This document shows positions 13,954 to 25,601 of a stretch of DNA of 64,000 bases, piece by piece. The translations under genes were made by a program, and so were the position numbers. The DNA comes from Nageia nagi (Eukaryota; Pinophyta). The notes below the pieces were generated by a model that saw only the letters and a program-made list of their open reading frames with translations, made no database searches and was not told the DNA's origin. The DNA lies in the NCBI GenBank assembly GCA_050084985.1, contig JBITNC010000001.1:109058001-109122000 (forward strand), given 5' to 3'. Numbering within the stretch: the stretch's first letter is position 1; each line of letters begins with the position of its first letter.

Positions 13954-15678
13954 CAAGGGGGATGTAATAACCCACCTTTCTCATGATCTTGATCATCCTC
14001 ATCCTATTAGGTTCCTCATAGCTATGATTAATATTTTGTAAAATTGGCATGTTGATCTTGCATTTTTTCTTATCAACATTGATCAATTTAGTATCTTTAT
14101 CATTTATCATGATTTTTGTTTAGGCATCACATGTCTACATTGTATAATTCAATACTTGATAGGTCTATAAGCCTACATTTAATAATTTTGATATGACTAT
14201 TTTGCTATCATGTTACCCTTTGACTATTGGGGAAAATAAGAATCATTGATCATTCACCTTTTGACTACTACGAAAAAGCAAAATCATTTCACCACTTGAT
14301 TATTGGGAAAATGCATAATCATGTACTATATTTCGCTTTGACTATTGGGATAAAATAGGCTCATTCATGCTTCGATTATTGAGGTAAAGAAAAATATTGA
14401 TAATTTTACCCTTTAACTATTGGGGCAAAGTAGAGATTATTTATTTATGCTATTTATTATTATATAGTATGCTTATCAATTTAGTTTTATAATCACTTAC
14501 TTTTTAGTATTATTACATCCTATCTTATTGAGTATTGATTGGTTATGATATGATAGTGTTGGCATCATGAGTTGTTATAGCCTTAGGTACTCCTCAACAT
14601 GATTTTATTGCTTGTATCATAGTTCATTGTTATGAGGTGCAAACTAGTTATGGTACAATAGTGTTGGCATCGTTAGGTGTTATATACATATGTACTTTCA
14701 CCATGATGATATTGATCACCATCAAAATCACATCATACACATTTTACCTATTTTTGTATCATATTTCATATCTTATAAAATTTTATTTCATATCTTGTGA
14801 AAATTGACACAAAAAGGGGCATCTATAAATAACTAAATATTGTTTGTTCACCTAGCTTAGGTGACTCATGATGATTTAGTCTATCTTACAAACTATCATG
14901 ATCCTATAAACCCATCATTATAGTTCAATTGAATTTTCATAGTTGATTTTAGTAACTTAGCCCTTTGTTACCACTTTGTAAACCCTATCCCTAACCGACA
15001 TACTGGTTAGGGGACTTGTTGATTAGTTAGGTTAAACCCTAAGTGGCCCACTAGCTAGTCACTTGCATATAAAAGTCATTTCAAAATTATTTCCCACAAT
15101 GTAATCAATCATATTTCCAATGGATATTCATGAGCTATTGCATGCCTAACCTACTATTGACTATGTACTCAAACTTTGTAGCTTTATACCTTCCATTTTG
15201 AACTCAACCCATCATTTCCAAGACTAAAAGGCAACAATTTTCCTCATCTTTCAAAGGGAATCTTAGGTAAACTCTTTTGTTTTGGATTTTTATGAAGAAT
15301 AATATTTTTTCAATGGTTTTGTAGGTTCCAAAGGTTATTCAAGAGCATATAATTATATCCTTTTAAGTTATTTTATGAACCCACTTGTGCATGGTTTCAT
15401 TTTAGTATTTTTAGGCTAGTCTCTTGTAAAGTTAGGCTAGGATAGTTTAGTTTGCTTTTTTTTCATCAGCTTAATGTCTTTTTTGTCTTAATTTTGTAGG
15501 TAATTTGGCATCTTGTATACTTCATAAAAAGGAAAAATCTCTAAACTCTAACTCTTTTTATCTTATCATTAGTATCTCATCATATTTTAAGCAATATTTT
15601 AGATATTGTAGTGTAGGCATTCCTGAAAGGGGACCCATGGTGTAGGAGTCTTCTCGATGCTATGGGGTGTTTCTTACA
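13954..15678 (+). repeat. Polypurine tract and candidate 3' LTR (element E6)
   Basis: CAAGGGGGA (13954-13962) is followed at 13963 by TGTAATAACCC, the arrangement of a polypurine tract and LTR start in a + strand element. A TATA-like TATAAAT lies at 14824-14830. The end at 15678 (CA after CTTA) is only a plausible border. Degenerate repeats of about 40 bases (core CTTTGACTATTGGGG) run from about 14200 to 14440, and a diverged direct repeat (GATAGTGTTGGCATC) is at about 14530-14680. No 5' partner LTR was found. Confidence 0.4.
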
Positions 15679-16949
15679 TACAATAAATCTTGGTCTTTTG
15701 TATTACTATTAATAATTGTTAGAAAATTAATAAGAAAATATTGCCTCTTTTTTATCTTTAGTTTTCTTTCAAGCACACACAACATATAATGGATGCCCTA
15801 TTTTATTTCTTTTAAAATAACAAAACTTTCAACACATGGACATTCTCTTATATTTTTTTTTTGTTTCAATAGCCCTCCTTACTTTTAATACTATAAATTT
15901 GTCCCATTTTTAAATGATCAACTCTCTCTCATAAAAAATAGCTCTTTTGAGTTTGTAAAAAATATAAAACAAGTTTATATAAAGTGCCCAACTGTTAAGG
16001 AAGCATTTTATCAAACAATACATGGATAAAGTATTGTGCACTTTACTTGTTCTTCTAGTTTAGGACCTCATATTGATATGATTAAAAAAGTAAATTTATC
16101 TATATCAGTTCACTATATGTGAAAAAACTCCTAAATAACCTATTCCACAAACATAAGAGATGAATTTGAATAAAAACATCACTATTCACAAGGCTATCCA
16201 AAATTGGAAAAAGTAAGAAATTAGCTTTTTCTAAGTCACATGAAATCTTCCTCAATTTTTTGTTTGACTTTAAATTCATATACTATGTTCACCTTAGTAA
16301 TAAATACCTCCTATATAATTTTTAGCCCTTAACTCCTTATGTATTTCTTAGAATTTCATCGGAAATAAGGCCTCATACACTAATTTTGCAACTATCCCAC
16401 AAAGTGCAAACTTATCCAAAAAAATACCAAAAATGCCACCAATCAACCCAAATACTGAACTAAAACTTCCAATATTATTCTAAATTATCTTCATATATTC
16501 CAACATGCACAACACTGATCCTTGTTATCTGAACACACCTTGAAGCAAAATTGTCAAAAAATAAAACTGTCAAAAACTTTAAAAAAATATTCTCTAGAAC
16601 TACTTTGCAATGCTCACATTTTCTTTCTTGCATATATATTTAATGTAAAAATTAAACTAAGGGACTTTTTTATATCATACTACCTTTAGTAAAACTTTTG
16701 AAGCTTAACTCTTTCCAAATTGCTTGGAATTCTTCTTGCAAAAAGGTAACTTGGACTAAAATGATGTGTGTCTCATAATGCATAAAATAACCCAACGACA
16801 TACCAATAAAGCAACCAAATGTTCCAAAATTGTAATAATTATTGTTACCATTAAATAAACTTATCAAATTTATCTTGGGATATCCAAAGCAATCCTTTAT
16901 CATTTTGACATCTTTGGTACCTTTGACAATTTTTACACTTGATGACTTG
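15679..16949. other. No gene seen
   Basis: AT-rich sequence without supported features. The short ORFs near 16.7-17.1 kb are not convincing. Confidence 0.45.
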
Positions 16950-18720
16950 CAACTTTTTGCAAATCATCTTCATTCAAAAAACAAACTAAATCACATGAAT
17001 ACTGAATGTTCCCATACAAATTATAATCTCATCAATATCAATTTGTTGAAAATTATAACAACACTATCATTGCACCTTGCTTAATAATAGCTTTGTATGC
17101 AAGTCCTCATCCATAGCGACTAAGGAAACTTCATCAAAGAAAATACATAAATGAAGACATGGATCAATCATACCTTAAAATTTTGTAAACTTCAAATCTT
17201 TGTTAGAATGTAATATGGTGGATCTAATTTTCATACACAAGGGATTATTATCTTTATTTCATTGAGAATCTAGACCTTGATATTTTTCTATTTTCAAGAC
17301 TTTTTGTTGTAGATCCTTAAGTCTCTCTAGAGTTATCATGTGCAATGCTTCATCTAAAGTTGGTATTGTTATAAGTGCCTAAATATTTTTCAATACATTT
17401 TCCAATGAATATTTTGAATTTTATCCTTATTTAAACATCAGTAATAGTTTTCTAAGCTTAAATATTTTAAAAGCTCCAATTTTATCATTTTTATCATAGA
17501 TGATATTATGAAAAGTTTGTAAAACTAACCATTCTCTATCAGTACGAGGCATTAGTATCATGTGATCCCTATTAAAATTTAGTAATTTTACATATTTAAT
17601 GTTATTATCTTCTTGATTCTATGTAAAAATGGGCTAGATGGCTTGATCAAGTAATCTATCAACATATTCTTCTTGATATTTTTGTTTATTTATGATAGGA
17701 CATTGGTCTAGTTTCTTATTATTAGGTTGAAATAATCTTATATTTTTCTTGTAATCACTTTTAAATTTGTTATGTAACCACATATAGTATGATATATTCT
17801 CTTATATACTCATTTTTGCAATGGAAATCTCATATACTTAATGAAATAATTTGGATTTGATCATATTATCTTCCTCTAACTAATCTAGATATGGCATACC
17901 AACCTCTTCAAGAATTTGTTAATCTCTTCATACATTGTGGGATCTTCTTGATCACACTCATATTCAACAAATATATTTGTATCCTCACCAAATTCTAGAA
18001 CCTATTCATCTTGTTTATTCTATTAATCTTATGTAGTTATACCATCAATATTGCTTGAGGGAATTAGGTTAGTAACTTGAGCTTCCTAATTAAGCAAATC
18101 TTGTAATGTGGTAGGTTAAGTAATATTATCATTGATTTTTTGAATTATAATCATAAACTCTTGCTCATTTTCTTGGTTCACATATAGCATGGGGATAACA
18201 TGAGAAACTTGAACCACCTTTTTTGCCTAAGGCTCAACATCCAAACTAAGGTTAGCATCAGTGCTGATGTGAGCATCTATGTTAGCATTCGGTAGGAAAA
18301 ATAGGTGAACATTTAGCATAGGTGTAGACATATTTGCAAATAATCCTAAATTCATATTACCTAATGGGATATTCATATCATCAAGAGGTATGTTCTCCTT
18401 CTACCTATTAGAATGCCATAATTTTGTTGCTTTACTACTTCATCTTCAAGTGCATCAATTGCATACATTTTCTCCTCAATTGGTAGCCCATTGAGAAGCT
18501 TGATGAAATTATGCTTATTTTCTTTGAATCTCATGAGTTTCCTAAATACTTTATCATCACTTAATTATGTAGTGATCTTTTACTTAGTTGTAATAGGAAG
18601 TTGTTAATTTGGTGGGGTTTGATATACAATATTGTCAAAATAAATTCTCTAGTTAAATATCTTCATTGAACAATTATAGCTTTTTGTAAAACTCTCTTTA
18701 TTTGAACCACTTTCACTAGC
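16950..18720 (-). pseudogene. Reverse-strand gag-like relic
   Basis: On the minus strand, several broken pieces in compatible order look like a gypsy capsid gene: an N-terminal part near 18570-18430 (LMRFKENKHNFIKLLNGLPI), a helical part near 17560-17290, and then a KFTKF...DP...FFDEV...DEDL..KL block near 17190-17080. That block resembles the gag motif KFxGxxDPxxHLxxF and the corresponding region of the E5 gag. A CKNCQRYQ stretch lies near 16960. Stops are frequent. The call rests on one moderately good motif block; the N-terminal part could belong to something else. Confidence 0.42.
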
Positions 18721-20249
18721 ATATTTTCTTATCTACCCTTGTACATATATAGATGGTTGTTTGTACAAATTATCTCACTTCATCATTGAACCACCTTTGG
18801 TCTATCAATTTTTTTTTATTGGGAGTTTTCTTAACTATTGGGTTATTAGAAATATGTACATTTTTATTGCTAGTAAAAAACAAATATTAGGAATATAATA
18901 TGTAAATAAAACCTTTAATAGGCTTGACATTATAATAAAATTGTAGGTTTGAAAGTACTTTTATTATAACCCTAATTAAGAGAAAGAAAAATCTATAAAT
19001 GAGTAGGCACTAATATGTTGATATGTGTTCTTGTACACCTAGGGTTTTGGCCTAAATTAATTAAATACACATAAGTATTTAGGTATATATTATGTAAGCT
19101 AGTTAACTCAAACAAACATACATGAATAATGAGGAAACATGAGTATAGGAGTGTAGTGAATAAAATAATGAATTGCATTAATGTTAAGATATAAAATGAA
19201 TGCACACACTAAAGAGAAGAAATCAAGTGTAAGATAAATAATTGTATGTTCTTACCTATATCATGGATGAAGATATGCAAGATGAACTTATAAAAGAGAG
19301 GTGACCTTGTTGTGCAAAGCCCATGGCTAATAGTAAAAAGAATCCCAATGCTAGTATTAGGCTTAAAGAACTCAACATGGATGTGCACTTCATCTTGAGC
19401 ATTAGAATTATAGTAGAATGAGGTATAATAATAAGGATTGATGATAAAAGATATGAAAATAAGTAAAACCAAAAATATGATTATGAATAAGGATAACAAA
19501 TATTTTCTTAAGTGATAACAAGATTCCAATATCAATAGGTAACATTTAGAAACACCCAAGTGTAGGGTACAAGCTATCAAGATGTAATCTTAATATGATT
19601 TCCCCAATTTAGAAATACTTACATTTATATTAGATGTTATGTCACCATTTGACCCTTTATGTGAGGTTTGAATTTGTCCTAGTGTACCTAACATAAAAAT
19701 AAGAAAATAACTTAAAAAATATGTGATAATAAGGTAAAATATGACTAAAATATGGTAAAATGTTATTAAACATGTATGTAAAGTTGCACCTAAGTGGGAT
19801 GGTGTTAAGAGGGACCACATTTTAGTATCAACACCATGAATTACAATCATCCAATCATATGATACCTATGAAACTATATATACTTCATGCATCTTACTAA
19901 ATAATTCCTAAGCATTGCATATTCTTCCACATTTTACATGCATGTCTATTAGGGAACTCACAATCACAACATTCAATGAAAAATTATTTTTAACTACTAT
20001 TTGATCCATGACTTATTTTCCATATTTTCAATTAGTAAGAGTTGTTTTTCAATTCAACATTGCATATTATAGTCTATTAGGCTCTTGGACTTATTATTTT
20101 TTGGCACTTCTTCCACTCTAAATAAATATTTTAAGGGAATTTAGATCATTCACACAATTTATTCATTTTGTCAAATTGGTAGGAAGTAATACATTTTAAC
20201 AAATGGTGAGGGGTATAAAGTGGGATAGATTTTTCCAAATGCATTTTCA
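18721..20249. other. No gene seen
   Basis: Minus-strand ORFs at 18993-19205, 19209-19580 and 19590-19850 show no family motif and have AT-rich chance composition. They could be the leader of the reverse-strand element whose gag lies at 17-18.7 kb. Confidence 0.4.
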
Positions 20250-20950
20250 ATAATGGTTGATAAGGAGGCTTTTTCTCATCTTGATCTATCATGGATTGAA
20301 GTTCATTACAAAGGATGTAAGAAAGATTTAGTCGCAACTATACCTATTAGAAGATTGAATCAATTTGATATAGGTGAACAAAATCATCCAAATACCCAAT
20401 ATACTTTCATGTATAAGAAAATAGTTAACAACATCCATGAAGAAGCTAATGATAACCACCCTCCAAATCTGTTTGCTTTAAAGAAATGTGAAATGTAAGT
20501 GTGGTTTTTCTTTTTGATTTTGCATAAAATATACTTTCTCATGTTGTAAAGTGTAATATATTTATTAAGTACTATATTATCATTGAATTGCAATTATTAG
20601 TTCTCATATAGGTACCAATATAAGAGGGATACCCCATGTCCACCAAAAAGGATGAGGATTTTTAAATAAAGGAAAGTATGTCTATGTGATTTTTTGATAA
20701 GGGTATATCATCACCTTCTTCTTGTTACCATCATCACTTATAATTATTTCAAATATTTGGATAAGGAAGGAATACCTTGACATGGTGTTGAAGACCTATT
20801 AAACATTGGGAGGATAACGTATGCACCATATTTGTCACCTAAAGTGGTATCAATTATGGAGACATTACTATCCATAGGTGTCTCCCATGACCAATTCATT
20901 TAAGGGGACTACTTGAAGGAATTTTTAAGTGGGATACCAATGGATAGAGA
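20250..20950 (+). pseudogene. Unidentified gene-like fragment with possible intron
   Basis: An open stretch of 81 codons (20253-20498) of balanced composition ends at a GTAAGT donor-like site (20497-20502). After about 110 T-rich bases, an acceptor-like ATAG at about 20611 leads into YQYKRDTPCPPKRMRIFK. Further protein-like text (GVEDLLNIGRITYAPYLSPK, MDRDEFIMRKYV) continues with stops to about 20950. I do not recognise the family. It may be a host gene piece or a gene carried by a transposon, interrupted downstream by E2 (21425). The intron is inferred from splice-site-like bases only. Confidence 0.3.
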
Positions 20951-21424
20951 TGAATTTATAATGAGGAAATATGTCTAAAATATATATTATGAACTTAAAT
21001 AAGGTACAATATGAAAACATAAAGATTCACAAAGTACAAATTATTGAGTTATAGATCTAAAAAATATATATTTATTTATCATCACCCATGTAATAGGCAT
21101 GAGAGTTTTATTTTAGGCTATAAAAGTTTATAGATATTGGAGAAGATGGTATTATGTAGACATAATCATATGATTGGAATGGACTCAACATTTAGTACTA
21201 ATAAGTAAAGATTAAGTCAACTATCTTATTTTCATTTTCAATGTGAAATTCAACATATATTAACATTTTTAAATAGGCTCATTATCAATTGCAATACCAT
21301 TTATAAAAATTCTTTATCTTTGATGAGCAAGATAGTGGCATGCTATTTTCATGGGTCATTATGCAATATAATCAAATAAAGAATGTTCAAGAATAGCTAA
21401 AGCTGTGACATGATTAATGCAAAG
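20951..21424. other. No gene seen; left flank of E2
   Basis: AT-rich sequence up to the start of the E2 LTR. The presumed E2 target duplication (CAAAG, 21420-21424) cannot be checked, because the right end of E2 lies outside the window. Confidence 0.4.
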
Positions 21425-22316
21425 TGTAGAGACCCAAAAATGATGCCTCTTTTTATAGATGAGAGAAGTATAAAAAAATATAAACATTATTATAAAAATA
21501 CAAAATATAAACATCCAAATCCAAATGTTGATGACTCAAGCTAGATTCTAGCATCTGATACCTAAACATCGATGACTCTATGATTGGAAAAATCAAAATA
21601 AAAATGGCAAGTTGTTAAACAATTTGGATACAAAGTTACAAATCAAGGATGAATCATCACCAATCTTGCATGTTTGAAGTTTGGATTATCACCAATAAAA
21701 GATTGGATAAGTTTTTTTATCCTAGTTTTTATCTCTAAAATGAAAACTTTTATATTTTCCTCAATCTATAAATAAAACCTTTAATATTGAAGTAAGGGAC
21801 CCCAAATTTAAAGTAAAGGAACTCTGTTGAAATTCATATAGAACCTTAGTGAGTTAAGTACTTTATTTTTATGCTTTTGATATGTTCATTTCATTTTAAT
21901 ATCATGTTTTTTCAAGTGAACATATATGTTTGATGTGTTTAGTATTCTCATGTATGTAGGGTTCATAGGTGTTGAACAACAAAGCTATTAAGGAAATTGA
22001 GATGGAGAAAATCAAAGACTATTTGTAGGCTCATGGGAGAAAGATTAAGCTTGCAACTTTATATAAATACATGCTAATGAATGGTTTTGTATGCTAGAAA
22101 TCAACCAAATGCTGAATACTACACTAGGATGCTAATGAATCTATTAGCAATCATAGAGGCCTAAAAAATCATTTTATAAAATCCCTTATAGAAAGGCCTA
22201 ATGAATCTAGAGATTTGTAACTATAAAATTGAGGTCTATCCAAGAGCAATTAAATAAATATTTATCTTAATATTTTTTGTCTTATTTACTAATAGGGTTG
22301 CTTTTTGGGTAGTACA
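21425..22316 (+). repeat. E2 5' LTR (892 bp)
   Basis: It begins TGTAGAGACCC (compare TGTAGACACTC in the E3 LTR) and ends ...GTAGTACA three bases before the primer-binding site. A TATA box (TATAAATA) lies at 21767-21774, about 340 bases in. It is much shorter than the E3 LTR and lacks its repeat array. The left border is inferred without a partner LTR. Confidence 0.65.
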
Positions 22317-22319
22317 TTA

Positions 22320-22337
22320 TGGTGCTAGAAGGAGGGC
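22320..22337 (+). other. E2 primer-binding site
   Basis: TGGTGCTAGAAGGAGGGC starts with the TGG expected opposite a tRNA CCA end, three bases after the LTR. The same sequence, with two changes near its start, follows the E3 LTR. I could not assign the tRNA. Confidence 0.8.
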
Positions 22338-24097
22338 CCCTTGCATGCAAACAACAACAATGATAAAACATAGGTTTTTTTTTTTAGTTATTACAATTAT
22401 TTATTTTGTTTGTATCTTGTGGTATTGAACTTGATTATGTTTTGTTTGTTCTATATTTTTCCAAGTTCAAGTTGTAGAATCATTAGTGATTTGGTATTGG
22501 ACACTAGCAACTAGATAAGGAGGATGCCAATGACTAGGTTGGAATACTAACAATTGACGACAAAGGTAGAATTTTTAATTCTCTTCAATACAAGCAAGCA
22601 TAATGTAGGAATTAAACATGAAAAATGGGAATGAACCCCTTATTTGTGATCCCTTTGATCAAAATACATGTAAGAAAGGGTAGTCAAGATTAATGAGAAA
22701 ATGCATTAGTTTAATATTGTTATTGTTTAGTGTTTTCAAATTTTCTTTACTTATTTGATGGGTAGGGATTGTATAAAGAAAAATACTTCACATAATAATT
22801 TTTTGATCTTAAATACCTATGGTCTCCATTTTCATTGAAAATTGATATAAGGTGACTAGAATGGATTGGATAGGAAAAAGGTAAATGAATCATTTCCTTT
22901 TCCTATTATCACATTAATATGATGAATGAATCTACACTAAGTTACTTCCACACTTTAAAGAGATAATTAACTATAATTAAACCAAAAATGAACTTAAGGT
23001 GAATGAATTGGGTTTAAGGTAGAGTAGGACGTATTAAATTGGTTAATGAATATGGTGGTTATGTTCACATATTAAAAACTCTTTACTTGTCTACCTTACC
23101 ATACTAAAAGAAAGTCAAAGGATTGTGACTTACAAATAGAGGGAAAAAATTTACACATTAATATTCTTACTCATATACCCTTACCATTCCATAAGATGAT
23201 CAAATATTATTATGACTTATAACAAATGGAAAAGAATTTACATTAAAGGAAAATTTACTCACATTAAAGGTTCCTTACTTGTCTTCCCTTACCATGTTGA
23301 AAGGTGATCGAAGCTAATTATGAATCATAAGGAGAAGGAATAAACTATACTTAAATACTTACATTATTGAAAGGGTTAATGAATCTCATTAAAAGAAAAT
23401 TAATCTCATGGAATATCAAGATCAAGATATACATTAATTAAAATACTATTTGAATCACATAAAAAAGTTTAATCAATGGACATACATGTTTAGGAGGTTT
23501 AGAATTTGGATCCAGTAGTACTTTATTTTAGTTAAAAGCACATTTATAAGGCCTGGTAAAATGAACAACAATGAGTTTGAGGTCATTAATGACTATTGAT
23601 TCTTACTTTATTATGTTATGTTCCCATCAATAAAATACAATAAGCCTTAGAGCCAAAACCTAGAGATGAATACCAGGTTCATAGGTTAGAAGTCATTACT
23701 TTCCACTAAATGACTATTAAAAAGGGATCTATACTTGGACGTAATCACTGAGGTAGTTCTCAATGATATTCCTTTAACTGCATTGTAGTAATGGGACCAC
23801 TTTAATTACCAAGTCATTACTTAGTCTTAAATAAGTTAATATGATTACCAATTTACCTAAGAAAACTAAAAAGATTAAAATATACAATTCACATCATTCA
23901 TATTAAAAATAGTAACTAAATATGCCAAAAAGATAGAAAAAGATAATCACATTGAAAAGGTAAGTATTCATGTAGGTTATTTTTGCATTCAATTATTTTC
24001 TTGTAAATATAAATTCAAAAAATAAAAATAGAATTGCTATGTTTGATGCTTTCTTTCTTTTAGTTTATTAAAAAATAAATAAATAAATAAAAGAAAA
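22338..24097 (+). other. E2 leader (5' UTR), homologous to the E3 leader
   Basis: Bases 22780-24000 are alignable with 37000-38300 of E3, including AGGTGACxAGAAT near 22850 and degenerate copies of the CCCTTACCA...GGTCGAAG...GTGACT repeat near 23090, 23170 and 23285. There are no ORFs of substance. Confidence 0.65.
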
Positions 24098-25601
24098 AAT
24101 GGTTCATATTTGTTCCCAAAAATATTGACAGGAACAAGAACAATATGATGAATACTATATAGGGAAAATATAAATTCATAGGTCAAATAGGAATCATTCA
24201 AAAGGAGAAACTCTTCATAATACAAATCTCAATGTTTACTCAAATCATATTGATGATGATTTAAATATAGTCAAACAACATCTAATAAAAAATAAGAATT
24301 ATTCATTATTTGTATACCCATAGTCTTCCTCTAGATTTATAATATTTAAGGGAAGTTAAACAAGTGATCAACAACATGAAAGATAATGTAGAATGGAACA
24401 TACCTCTCTCATAAGCCTGTTCAGTTAACACTGTGTTTTAAAGAGGCCATTATAAACCAAAGTATAATCATGTTACATGTTATTTAGCAAATAAACATTT
24501 AGTTCAATAATATTTAAGAAGAGACGATTATAATCCTACTACAATATATAGGCAAACAAAAGAATTTAATGCCAAAATTTCCATGCATATAGCTACTCCA
24601 AAGCTAGACTCGACAGATCACTTCAAAGTACACCATAATACTTTCCATGTTTAGAAATCAAATATGCCAACTTCTTTATCAAGTTATAGGACACCCAAAT
24701 AAAAGTATGATGTAAAGGGTAAGTGTGATCCAAAAAAGTTTAAGTTTTAATAAGTACATCCCTATGCATATAGGAAAGAGTATACAGATCAAACTAATAT
24801 GTAACAACAATAATGACAAAGGTTGGTTATTTATGATCAATGTGTGCAAGAAAAAAAAAACTATTAGGTTTACTAAGAAATAATAGTTACAAGCATAGCC
24901 AATGTTTAATTTGTATCAAAATAAATCACCAATAATGCATTGTAATAAGAAAAATATTCAAAATCAAATAGACATGATCAAATATTGAGTAGAGATAAAA
25001 AGGACAACCCAAAGCATGATCCTTGTCACCACATGATCATGGAGAGTATAGATATAAAAATCCTTATTTATATAAGATAAAGGAAGTTTCAATTAAAAAT
25101 CAATAAATTGAACTTCAAAAACATCACTTTCCTCCACCCAGAGATAAGGGATAACCATATCACCCTCCTAGTACATAATTACCCCTATGAGCACTGCATT
25201 AACCTCCACCTTACTCTAAACTATATGATAGGGTTTATTATGATGCCAAGATATCTTTTAAATAAATGTATGAATCATTCCCTAGGGATGAACAAAGAAT
25301 GGATTATAGGAATGAAGAATATCCTATATATCCTCAAAATCAACTAGAATAAAGGGATAACTTTCATAAAAGGCTAAAGGATAACTTTCATAAAAGGTTA
25401 AAGGAAATTGAAAGAGAGTTGCACATGCAAGGTAAGAAAAAGGTATCATATGAAACAATATGTAACGAACCAATTCATCCTATTGTCTTCAAAAAGGAGA
25501 TTGATTTTAAATTTGAAATTCCAAAAATTGAATTGTTTAAAGGAAAGGAAGATCACAAAGAACATCTTAGATGATTCAAATATTCAAGCTATATGATTGC
25601 T
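24098..25601 (+). pseudogene. E2 gag, N-terminal part (relic)
   Basis: It starts at ATGGTTCA (24098), matching the E3 gag start ATGGTTCAAACTAG at 38318. The long N-terminal region is poorly preserved and shorter than in E3. The last part (about 25440-25601) matches E3 clearly: NEPIHP, then KF.IPKIE.FKGKEDHKEHL, then a gag core start. The frame is broken several times. It is cut at 25601 by E4. Confidence 0.65.
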
